Below, piece by piece: positions 7,921 to 14,192 of a DNA stretch of 14,192 nucleotides; the first letter of the stretch is position 1, and each line of letters opens with the position of its first letter. The DNA comes from CAYNDB01 sp964395915. GTDB lineage: Bacteria; Nitrospinota_A; UBA7883; JAJRTC01. Position numbers and translations under genes: made by a program. The notes under the pieces were generated by a model. It worked only from the letters and a program-made list of their open reading frames with translations. It was not told where the DNA came from and did not search any database. The stretch covers positions 1-14,192 of the forward strand of contig CAYNDB010000065.1 in the NCBI GenBank assembly GCA_964395915.1. The letters run 5' to 3'.

Positions 7921-8997
7921 ATGGCAATAAAAGGGCATAGGTTTAAATCGATCATGTCGTCGTTTGCTGACGCCGTGATAATTTTAAACTCCGACAGTGA
8001 TGTGGAGTGGATGAACCTGGCTGCGGAACAGCTTATCGGAATATCGATGAAAATAGCGGCGGGTCGGCAAATATCAAAGTTTTTTCCAGCCGACAGCGAC
8101 GTCATGCGTATTCTGGCGCAGGCGATGGAATCCGGCGTGACACGCACCGATCACGACGCAAAGATTGTGACACATAGCGGTGAGCTGATATCTGTTGGAG
8201 TCACTGGGCGTCCGCTTGACGAAGAGGATGGCGCAGGCGCGGTTATAATCATCCGAGACCTTACATCATTAAAAGCTCTGGAGCGCTTTATGGCGTTGAA
8301 TGACAAAATGACGGAGCTCGGCGCTCTGGCGGTGGGAATAGCTCATGAGATAAAAAATCCGCTTGGTGGTATACGTGGCGCCGCGCAGCTAATCAAAAAA
8401 GAGGTCGAAAGCGACTCGTCTATAGAATGCGCTGATCTTATCATCAGCGAGGTCGACAGAATAAACCGGCTGGTCATGGATTTGCTGGAAAACAATCAGC
8501 CGGGGGACTTTCCAAAAGAAGAGCTGAATATTTATCCGGTACTGGATGAAGTCATACGTATTCTAAGAAACATATTTGACCAGAAAAATATCAGCCTGCA
8601 ACGAGTATTCGACCCCAGTCTCCCGCCTGTGATCGGAAACGCCGACAGGTTGCGGCAAATATTCATAAACATCATCAAAAACGCCTTGGAGGCTTGCGAT
8701 AAGAACGGAGCGGTCACTTTGAGCGTGAGGCTTACATGGCCGGCGGCAAGGACAACTTCCTCGACAAAAGGTAATCGCATGGTCCTCGTAGAGGTTGCGG
8801 ATGACGGGCCGGGCCTTAGCGAGGAAGTCGAAGCGGGGCTTTTCACACCATTTTTTTCCAGGAAAAAGAGCGGCGTCGGCCTTGGGCTGCCGATGACCAT
8901 GAGCCTTGTCAAAGCCCATGACGGCATGCTTGAAATAGGTAACAGAAAAGGAACAAAAGGAGCTGTCGCCTCCATCTACCTGCCATATGCGAGATAA
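7921..8997 (+). CDS. NtrB-like PAS-domain sensor histidine kinase
   Basis: Soluble two-component sensor kinase of 358 residues without membrane segments. Seen: a PAS domain (about 8-115), a HisKA H-box AVGIAHEIKNPLGGIRGAAQ (137-156) with phospho-acceptor His142, then HATPase motifs: N-box NIIKNALEA (250-258), G1 DDGPGL (294-299), F-box FTPFFSRK and G2 GVGLGLPM (318-325). The H-box wording is that of NtrB/GlnL, which phosphorylates the sigma54 activator NtrC, and the length also fits. No ntrC-like regulator follows; the partner must lie elsewhere. Start: ATG at 7921, 4 nt after the lipoprotein stop. The frame is open back to 7786, but that part lies inside the lipase gene and is not PAS-like. 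Whether it senses nitrogen status is unknown. Confidence 0.88.
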   Translation: MAIKGHRFKSIMSSFADAVIILNSDSDVEWMNLAAEQLIGISMKIAAGRQISKFFPADSDVMRILAQAMESGVTRTDHDAKIVTHSGELISVGVTGRPLDEEDGAGAVIIIRDLTSLKALERFMALNDKMTELGALAVGIAHEIKNPLGGIRGAAQLIKKEVESDSSIECADLIISEVDRINRLVMDLLENNQPGDFPKEELNIYPVLDEVIRILRNIFDQKNISLQRVFDPSLPPVIGNADRLRQIFINIIKNALEACDKNGAVTLSVRLTWPAARTTSSTKGNRMVLVEVADDGPGLSEEVEAGLFTPFFSRKKSGVGLGLPMTMSLVKAHDGMLEIGNRKGTKGAVASIYLPYAR

Positions 8998-9190
8998 CGC
9001 CCTGTACCTGGATTGCCATTCTGATCCGCAGGAGAAGGATTTCGTCAATATTTTTTTTCAACAGAGACATCACCAAATTTCCTGTTGCCTGAAGACACAT
9101 CTTGGCTTAACCTTACTTTGATTGAGGCGTTTTGAGCCATTTCCGGTTTTTTGTTCAAGATACGTAATCCTTGAGGTATATTTACGCAAC

Positions 9191-10594
9191 ATGTTGAAAA
9201 AACATAACCAGCTGTTTTTCACGATAATGCTCGTAGTCGACATCGGGGTTATTATTTTCTCGTGGCTTTTTTCATATTATCTGAGGTTCAACTCAGGCCT
9301 TTTCCCCATTCCTAAAGGCGTTCCTGAACTTTCATACTATCTCCGGGCGACACCGATAATTATCCTCATCTGGGCAGTGTCTCTTCAGGTCGGCGGATTG
9401 TATCAGCAGATGCGGTCGGATTCCCGTTTTCATGAGTATTTTCGCATATTCCGCACGGCGACAATATCGCTTCTGCTTATGGTGGCGGCCATGTTCTTTT
9501 ACCGCGGGTTTGAATATTCACGATTGATGATGGGAATTTTCTGGGCGCTCAGCATAGTCTCCCTTACTATTTCCCACACTGTCGTGAGAACCATATTGAG
9601 AAACGCGCGCAAGCGGGGATACAACCTGCGTTATGTCCTCATTGTCGGAGCGGGAGAGCTTGGCCAGACTTTGTCGGAAGTATTTTCGCGACACCCCGAG
9701 TCCGGTCTTAAAGTCGTAGGGTTGCTTGGCGATAGCGATGATGAGATCGGTAAAAAAATTAACGGATATAGCGTTATCGGAACAATCGACCAGGTGAAGG
9801 AAAAAATAAAAGAATATGGTGTAGATCAAATATTCATAGCGCTTCCACGCCATGCAAGCGACCGAATGGATAAAACCTTAAACCTGCTTGGGGATGAGAC
9901 CGTCGATGTGAAACTGGCTCCCGACCTATTGCAGTTTATGCGGCTCAACTCCGGAGTGGAGGATTTTGAAGGCATCCCGATCGTATCCTTGTCGGAAAGC
10001 CCGATGTATGGATGGAACGTTGTTCTAAAGCGCATGTTCGACATCGCCGTTTCAATAATCGCCATGATTATATGGTCGCCTATATTGCTTATTATTTCGA
10101 TTCTTATCAAGCTGGAGTCGAAAGGCCCGCTTTTTTATAAACAGGAAAGGATGAGCCTGGGCGGTGAAAAATTTGTGATATATAAGTTCCGCTCTATGCA
10201 AGCGGGCGCGGAGAAAGAGACCGGCGCCGTGTGGGCCACCGCAAAAGACGACAGGCGCACGAAAATTGGCGAATTTTTGAGGAAGACAAGTCTCGACGAG
10301 TTGCCGCAATTGTTCAACGTATTAAAGGGCAACATGAGCCTTGTCGGGCCGAGGCCTGAGAGACCGGTGTTCGTGAAAGATTTCAGGAAGAGCGTGCCTA
10401 TGTATATGTTGCGCCACAAAATGAAAGCCGGCATGACAGGATGGGCCCAGGTAAACGGCTGGCGTGGAGATACATGCGTAGAGAAAAGAATCGAATATGA
10501 TCTTTACTATATCGAGAACTGGTCATTGCTGCTGGATATAAAAATTCTTTGGCTTACTATCTGGAAAGGATTTGTAAACAGGCACGCTTACTAA
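9191..10594 (+). CDS. polyprenyl-phosphate sugar-phosphate transferase (WcaJ/PssY-type initiator)
   Basis: Membrane enzyme that starts exopolysaccharide or O-antigen-type repeat synthesis by moving a sugar-1-phosphate from a UDP-sugar to undecaprenyl phosphate. Seen: four N-terminal transmembrane segments (about 8-30, 51-70, 88-105, 112-132), a Rossmann-like CoA_binding_3 domain starting VLIVGAGELGQ (149-159), a hydrophobic re-entrant helix after KRMFDIAV (280-287), and the catalytic bacterial-sugar-transferase domain with YKFRSM (331-336), SLDELPQ (367-373, catalytic Asp369/Glu370), LVGPRPE (384-390), the WAQVNGWRG region and the usual NRHAY end. Length is 467. ATG at 9191 starts just before the first membrane helix; a TTG at 9122 is less likely. 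The sugar cannot be assigned. No other polysaccharide genes flank it, and the 193-nt gap before it contains a T8 run but no convincing promoter or terminator hairpin. Confidence 0.92.
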   Translation: MLKKHNQLFFTIMLVVDIGVIIFSWLFSYYLRFNSGLFPIPKGVPELSYYLRATPIIILIWAVSLQVGGLYQQMRSDSRFHEYFRIFRTATISLLLMVAAMFFYRGFEYSRLMMGIFWALSIVSLTISHTVVRTILRNARKRGYNLRYVLIVGAGELGQTLSEVFSRHPESGLKVVGLLGDSDDEIGKKINGYSVIGTIDQVKEKIKEYGVDQIFIALPRHASDRMDKTLNLLGDETVDVKLAPDLLQFMRLNSGVEDFEGIPIVSLSESPMYGWNVVLKRMFDIAVSIIAMIIWSPILLIISILIKLESKGPLFYKQERMSLGGEKFVIYKFRSMQAGAEKETGAVWATAKDDRRTKIGEFLRKTSLDELPQLFNVLKGNMSLVGPRPERPVFVKDFRKSVPMYMLRHKMKAGMTGWAQVNGWRGDTCVEKRIEYDLYYIENWSLLLDIKILWLTIWKGFVNRHAY

Positions 10595-10614
10595 ACCGGC
10601 CTGACCTTTTTTTT
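10579..10614 (+). terminator. weak rho-independent terminator candidate after the sugar transferase
   Basis: CAGGC (10579-10583) can pair with GCCTG (10599-10603) across a 15-nt loop, and a run of eight T (10607-10614) follows after ACC. The stem is short and starts inside the last codons, so termination may be partial, but the T-run just behind a stop codon is supportive. Confidence 0.35.
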
Positions 10615-10774
10615 CAAAAATAGTTATTATGGCCTTCCGTAAAATCCTTTATTAAATAAAATGGACATCGGTTGAATACCGGTTTCAATTAGCCCTTTTT
10701 ATTATTTGACTTTTTCTCCTGTCATGATAATTTGTATTACTTGGTTGCTCTTTTCTTAAACTGGGGTTGTTTTA

Positions 10775-10803
10775 TTGAAGACGAGGAATATTAAAGCTCG
10801 AAT
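10775..10803 (+). promoter_or_regulatory. candidate promoter of the kdsB-pyrG-kdsA operon
   Basis: TTGAAG (10775-10780), the same -35 hexamer as before trxB, then a 17-nt spacer and TCGAAT (10798-10803), a 4/6 match to the -10 box. A second candidate in the same AT-rich gap (10595-10856) is TTGACT at 10706 with GATAAT at 10726, but its 14-nt spacing is too short. Nothing else coding or structured was seen in this gap. Confidence 0.28.
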
Positions 10804-10856
10804 TGTTTTTTGTTTTCAAAGGCCCTCCTACCCCCTAAATCACTATAGATTGCATC

Positions 10857-11606
10857 ATGAGCGCTAAAGTTATTGTCGTCATTCCCGCCCGGTTTGCGTC
10901 CACACGGCTTTTAGGAAAACCGCTCGCCGATATCGCCGGCAAGCCGATGATACAACGGGTGTACGAGCAGGCTAAAAAGATGAAAACCGCGGAAAGGGTT
11001 ATAGTCGCTACCGATGACGAGAAAATCGTAAGCGCCGTCGCTGGATTTGGTGGAGACGCAATGATGACATCGCCCGACCATCAGTCTGGCACAGACAGGA
11101 TAGCCGAGGTGGCGCGTAACTTGTCGGAATACGATATTGTGGTGAATATCCAGGGTGACGAGCCGTTTATAAACCCTGGCGCGGTAGATAACGCCATTAA
11201 AGCGTTGATAGACGACACTTCACTTAAAGTATCCACGTTATGCGTCCCGATAAAGGCGGACGAGGCGGCTGACCCGAACGTTACCTGTGTCGTTCGTGAC
11301 CTTGCCGGGTTTGCGCTCTATTTTTCAAAACTGCCCATACCAAACGACCGTGATGGAGACTCGAAAGAGAGGCCGTTGTATAAACATCTTGGAACATATG
11401 TTTTTCGCCGCGAATTTTTATTATACTATGCCGGGCTTGAACGAACCCCGCTGGAAAAATGTGAGAAACTGGAGCAACTGAGAATTTTGGAACATGGCGA
11501 AAAGATACTCTGTATTGAAACTGGACACGACTCCATTGGGGTTGATTCACCGGAAGATCTTGAGCGCGCTGAAGAGGCGTTTAAAAGTGGGGCTATGAAT
11601 GACTAA
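10857..11606 (+). CDS. kdsB: 3-deoxy-manno-octulosonate cytidylyltransferase (CMP-Kdo synthetase)
   Basis: Cytoplasmic enzyme activating Kdo with CTP to CMP-Kdo for transfer to lipid A. Length is 249 residues, the family norm. Seen: the nucleotide-binding start VVIPARFASTRLLGKPL (7-23), VIVATDD (48-54), DHQSGTDRIAE (74-84), VNIQGDEPFI (96-105) with Mg-binding Asp101, KHLGTYVFRREFL (176-188), and the end IGVDSPEDLERAE (227-239) with the second metal-binding Asp230. All key residues are intact. It is the first gene of an overlapping trio; its last 8 nt also encode the start of pyrG, whose product supplies the CTP it uses. No ribosome-binding site precedes the ATG, the run-up being pyrimidine-rich. 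Confidence 0.95.
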   Translation: MSAKVIVVIPARFASTRLLGKPLADIAGKPMIQRVYEQAKKMKTAERVIVATDDEKIVSAVAGFGGDAMMTSPDHQSGTDRIAEVARNLSEYDIVVNIQGDEPFINPGAVDNAIKALIDDTSLKVSTLCVPIKADEAADPNVTCVVRDLAGFALYFSKLPIPNDRDGDSKERPLYKHLGTYVFRREFLLYYAGLERTPLEKCEKLEQLRILEHGEKILCIETGHDSIGVDSPEDLERAEEAFKSGAMND

Positions 11607-13200
11607 ATATATTTTTGTTACAGGCGGTGTTCTGTCGTCGCTCGGTAAAGGTATCGCCGCCGCATCATTGGGCGCGCTGCTGGAGGCGAGAGGCTATAAG
11701 GTTACGATCATGAAACTCGATCCATATATAAATGTGGATCCTGGCACGATGAGTCCTTTTCAGCACGGTGAGGTCTTCGTCACAGACGACGGCGCCGAAA
11801 CTGATCTTGACCTTGGTCATTATGAGCGTTTTATCTCCACAAAGATGAGCAAGCTTAACAACGTGACCGCAGGCTGGATATACAACAGCGTGATAACGAA
11901 AGAGAGAAGAGGGGATTATCTTGGCGCGACGGTGCAGGTCATTCCGCATATTACCGACGAAATAAAGACGAGGCTCTCTGCGGTTGGAGAAGGGTATGAC
12001 ATAGTCATTTGCGAAATAGGCGGCACGGTGGGTGATATTGAGTCCCTCCCGTTTCTGGAGGCGATGAGACAGTTCCGGTTCGATATCGGCAGGGAAAACT
12101 GCATCTATCTGCATGTGACGCTGGTGCCTTATATCAAGACCGCGCATGAGCTTAAGACAAAACCTACGCAACATTCTGTGCGGGAGCTTCTGAAAGTGGG
12201 TGTGCAGGCGGACGTTCTGCTCTGCCGCTGTGAAGAGCCGCTGGCCGGCGAGGTTAAGGAAAAAATCGCGCTTTTTGCGAACATGGACAGGAAAAACGTG
12301 ATCTCCGCGGTTGACGTAAAATCTATTTACGAAGCGCCGCTACGGCTTCATGACGAGGGGCTTGATGAAATCGTGCTCGACCTTTTGAGGCTCGAGAAGA
12401 GGCAGACGAGTATCGCCGAATGGGCGAAGATGGTCGATCATATTTACAGCCCCAAACCAAAAGTAACCATTGCGATCATTGGCAAGTATGTAAAGCTTAC
12501 AGAGTCGTATAAAAGTCTGGCCGAAGCGATAACCCATGGAGGGCTGGCCTGCGATGTTGATATTAACTTCCTGTGGGTGGATTCCGAAGGTATCACAGAA
12601 AAAAATGTGGAGAAAATTCTTCGGGAGACTAACGGTATTCTGGCTCCCGGCGGTTTTGGTGAACGGGGAATAGAGGGGAAGATACTGGCTATAAGGCTTG
12701 CGCGGAAAAAGAAAATTCCTTTCTTCGGCATATGCCTTGGCATGCAATGCGCGGTAATAGAATTTGCGCGTGACGTATGCGGCCTTGAAGACTCCAACAG
12801 CACGGAGTTTCGGCCCGATTGTGAATATCCGGTTATAGACCTGATGCCGGATCAGGCGGGTGTCAACGATATGGGCGGCACCATGCGGCTAGGCTCATTT
12901 CCTTGTCAGGTACGCGCCGATTCTCTCGCCCATGCGGCATATGGAAAGCGTGAAATCCATGAACGGCACCGCCATCGTTATGAGTTCAACAATAACTACA
13001 GGATGATGCTTGAAGAGGCTGGAATGACTTTCTCCGGTCAATCACCTGACGGACGGCTTGTTGAAGTGGTCGAGATTAACGACCATCCGTGGTTTCTTGC
13101 CGGACAGTTTCATCCGGAGTTCAAGTCTTCACCGAGAGAGCCGCATCCGTTGTTCACGGCTTTTATCAAAGCCTCTTTGGAGTCAAGCCACCTGATATGA
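11599..13200 (+). CDS. pyrG: CTP synthase (glutamine-hydrolysing)
   Basis: Converts UTP to CTP using ATP and ammonia from glutamine. Length is 533 residues, as expected. Seen: the synthetase domain with the P-loop-like TGGVLSSLGKG (8-18), KLDPYINVDPGTMSPFQHGE (39-58), TDDGAETDLDLGHYERF (62-78) and the metal-binding EIGGTVGDIES (139-149). The class I glutamine amidotransferase domain has GGFGERG, the nucleophile in FFGICLGMQ (Cys379), and His505/Glu507 in QFHPEF. The ATG lies in ATGAATGACTAA, where kdsB ends, with a GGGG stretch inside kdsB as ribosome-binding site. The 3' end overlaps kdsA by ATGA. Lying between the two Kdo genes, it links CTP supply to LPS core synthesis. Confidence 0.97.
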   Translation: MTKYIFVTGGVLSSLGKGIAAASLGALLEARGYKVTIMKLDPYINVDPGTMSPFQHGEVFVTDDGAETDLDLGHYERFISTKMSKLNNVTAGWIYNSVITKERRGDYLGATVQVIPHITDEIKTRLSAVGEGYDIVICEIGGTVGDIESLPFLEAMRQFRFDIGRENCIYLHVTLVPYIKTAHELKTKPTQHSVRELLKVGVQADVLLCRCEEPLAGEVKEKIALFANMDRKNVISAVDVKSIYEAPLRLHDEGLDEIVLDLLRLEKRQTSIAEWAKMVDHIYSPKPKVTIAIIGKYVKLTESYKSLAEAITHGGLACDVDINFLWVDSEGITEKNVEKILRETNGILAPGGFGERGIEGKILAIRLARKKKIPFFGICLGMQCAVIEFARDVCGLEDSNSTEFRPDCEYPVIDLMPDQAGVNDMGGTMRLGSFPCQVRADSLAHAAYGKREIHERHRHRYEFNNNYRMMLEEAGMTFSGQSPDGRLVEVVEINDHPWFLAGQFHPEFKSSPREPHPLFTAFIKASLESSHLI

Positions 13201-14021
13201 ACGTTACTTTAGGCGAGGGGGCTGTTACCTTTGGGAACGATTTACCATTTGTTTTCATCGGCGGCCCATGCGTAATCGAAAACGAGGACCATGCCCTCTA
13301 TACGGCGGAACATTTGAAAAAGATAACCGATTCTGTCGGTATCGACTTCGTATACAAATCGTCGTATGACAAAGCCAATCGCACTTCGATAAATTCTTTT
13401 CGAGGTGTTGGTATTGATGAAGGGCTGAGCATACTCGAAAAAGTGAAAAACGCGGTTGGCGCGCCTGTTCTTTCCGATGTTCATTCGCCGGATGAGGTGA
13501 AGGCGGCCGGCGCTGTTCTCGATATACTTCAAATTCCGGCTTTACTCAGCAGGCAAACGGACTTGCTTGTAGCCGCAGGTAAAAGCGGGAAGGTCGTCAA
13601 CATTAAAAAAGGACAGTTTATGGCGCCATGGGATATGGGGCAGGCCGTCGATAAGGTCAAAAGCGAGGGTTGTGCCGGTGTGATGCTGACCGAGAGAGGG
13701 ACATCATTTGGTTATAACAACCTTGTGGTGGATATGGCGTCGATATATGAAATGGCCAGATTCAATGTGCCGGTAATTTTTGACGCGGGTCATTCGGTTC
13801 AGTGTCCAGGAGGGCTTGGGGATAAAAGCGGCGGGAAGCGGGAGCTGATACCAACACTGGCAAGAGCGGCTGTTGCGGCGAAAGTGGCCGGACTGTTTCT
13901 CGAAACCCACCCGGAACCTGACCAGGCGCCATGCGACGGCCCTAACATGTGGCCAATGGATGAGCTTAAGAGCTTCCTTACCGAACTGAAAAGGATAGAT
14001 GAGGCTGTAAAATCCGGCTAG
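13197..14021 (+). CDS. kdsA: Kdo-8-phosphate synthase, metal-dependent type
   Basis: Condenses phosphoenolpyruvate with arabinose-5-phosphate to Kdo-8-phosphate in the cytoplasm. Length is 274 residues. Seen: FIGGPCVIEN (20-29), VYKSSYDKANRTS (52-64) for substrate binding, SDVHSP (93-98), VNIKKGQF (134-141), TERGTSFGYNNL (165-176), FDAGHSVQ (195-202) and LETHPEPDQAPCDGPNMWP (235-253). Cys25, His199, Glu236 and Asp247 match the four ligands of metal-dependent KdsA (Aquifex type); the E. coli type has Asn in place of Cys. Start: ATG at 13197 overlaps the pyrG stop as ATGA, pointing to translational coupling. The frame is open back to 13089, but that part lies within pyrG. kdsD and kdsC are not present nearby. 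Confidence 0.95.
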   Translation: MNVTLGEGAVTFGNDLPFVFIGGPCVIENEDHALYTAEHLKKITDSVGIDFVYKSSYDKANRTSINSFRGVGIDEGLSILEKVKNAVGAPVLSDVHSPDEVKAAGAVLDILQIPALLSRQTDLLVAAGKSGKVVNIKKGQFMAPWDMGQAVDKVKSEGCAGVMLTERGTSFGYNNLVVDMASIYEMARFNVPVIFDAGHSVQCPGGLGDKSGGKRELIPTLARAAVAAKVAGLFLETHPEPDQAPCDGPNMWPMDELKSFLTELKRIDEAVKSG

Positions 14022-14044
14022 ACCTTAGCCCTTGTATCGTAACC

Positions 14045-14080
14045 AAAAAAAAAGTGGAGGACGCTTTGCGCGCCCTCCAC
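14045..14080 (-). terminator. rho-independent terminator of the flagellin gene
   Basis: GTGGAGG (14054-14060) pairs with CCTCCAC (14074-14080). Inside it CGC pairs with GCG after one A/C mismatch, around a 5-nt loop. Nine A (14045-14053) lie on the plus strand to the left, which reads as U9 behind the hairpin for minus-strand transcripts. It lies 32 nt past the flagellin stop. Reading rightward from kdsA, no T-run follows, so it acts mainly on the flagellin transcript. Confidence 0.85.
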
Positions 14081-14112
14081 ATAATCACGATGCTTTTAAG
14101 GTAAAACCGTAT

Positions 14113-14192
14113 TTACCCGAGAAGCTGAAGAACCGATTGCGGCACCAGGTTGGCCTGAGCCAAAATGGCCGTCGCGGCCTGCACCAGTATCT
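14113..14192 (-). CDS. flagellin, C-terminal end only (partial)
   Basis: The last 25 codons plus TAA of a minus-strand gene cut by the window edge. The visible end includes QAATAILAQANLVPQ followed by SVLQLLG and the stop. This matches the conserved C-terminal D0 helix of bacterial flagellins (commonly QAxxAMLAQANQxPQxVLxLL), the filament subunit exported by the flagellar type III system. Val for Gln before PQ is a small departure. The match is short but very characteristic. It is convergent to kdsA and ends at its own terminator. Whether it is fliC, flaA or one of several copies cannot be told. Confidence 0.85.
   Translation of the reverse strand, partial: ILVQAATAILAQANLVPQSVLQLLG

Noticed and set aside
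2890..8751. 13-bp exact repeat GCCGGCGGCAAGG at 2890 and 8739
   Set aside because: About one such match is expected by chance in 14 kb; one copy is within the kinase coding sequence and no further copies were seen.
8563..9048. 161-residue minus-strand open frame over the end of the kinase gene
   Set aside because: It lies opposite the catalytic ATPase region of a clear histidine kinase, and its translation has no recognisable domain; it is a shadow frame.
11665..12174. 169-residue minus-strand open frame inside pyrG
   Set aside because: It is fully antisense to the conserved synthetase domain of pyrG and has no family features.
1..14192. CRISPR arrays, tRNA or rRNA genes, insertion sequences
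   Set aside because: No regular direct repeats, no cloverleaf-type T-arm consensus, and no transposase motifs were found on either strand.

Overview
This window comes from the chromosome of a Gram-negative (diderm), flagellated bacterium. Both Kdo genes (kdsB, kdsA) imply an LPS outer membrane. Two lipobox signal peptides and a polyprenyl-phosphate sugar transferase fit a diderm envelope, and the right edge cuts into the 3' end of a flagellin gene. A class I (CyaA-type) adenylate cyclase and the order kdsB-pyrG-kdsA would suit a proteobacterial, Desulfobacterota-like or Nitrospinota-like lineage. That placement is inference from gene content, not from a marker phylogeny.

Left block (about 1-2060, minus strand): a metallo-beta-lactamase-fold hydrolase runs directly into a secreted zinc-metzincin lipoprotein, with the stop of one touching the start of the other. 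A perfect 15-bp dyad lies upstream of the pair. Divergent from it is a TVP38/DedA-type membrane protein, followed by thioredoxin reductase (trxB). trxB has a good sigma70-like promoter and an unusual leader ORF with a strong ribosome-binding site that overlaps its start.

Middle block (4025-8997, plus strand): four genes separated by only 4, 12 and 4 nt form a probable operon. They encode a short class I adenylate cyclase, a TIGR04283-like family 2 glycosyltransferase, a secreted lipoprotein alpha/beta hydrolase and an NtrB-like sensor histidine kinase. No response regulator follows the kinase. After a 193-nt gap comes a stand-alone WcaJ-type undecaprenyl-phosphate sugar-phosphate transferase (9191-10594).

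Right block (10857-14021, plus strand): after a 262-nt AT-rich gap, kdsB, pyrG and kdsA overlap one another (8 nt, then 4 nt). Together they supply Kdo-8-phosphate, CTP and CMP-Kdo for LPS core synthesis. kdsA carries the residues of the metal-dependent class. Convergent to kdsA, on the minus strand, are a strong terminator and the last codons of a flagellin gene.

No CRISPR array, tRNA, rRNA, insertion sequence or phage gene was seen, and nothing here is clearly a new defence or mobile system. The most unusual items are the metzincin with a cysteine-bracketed EF-hand-type loop, the trxB leader ORF, and the cyclase/kinase operon.
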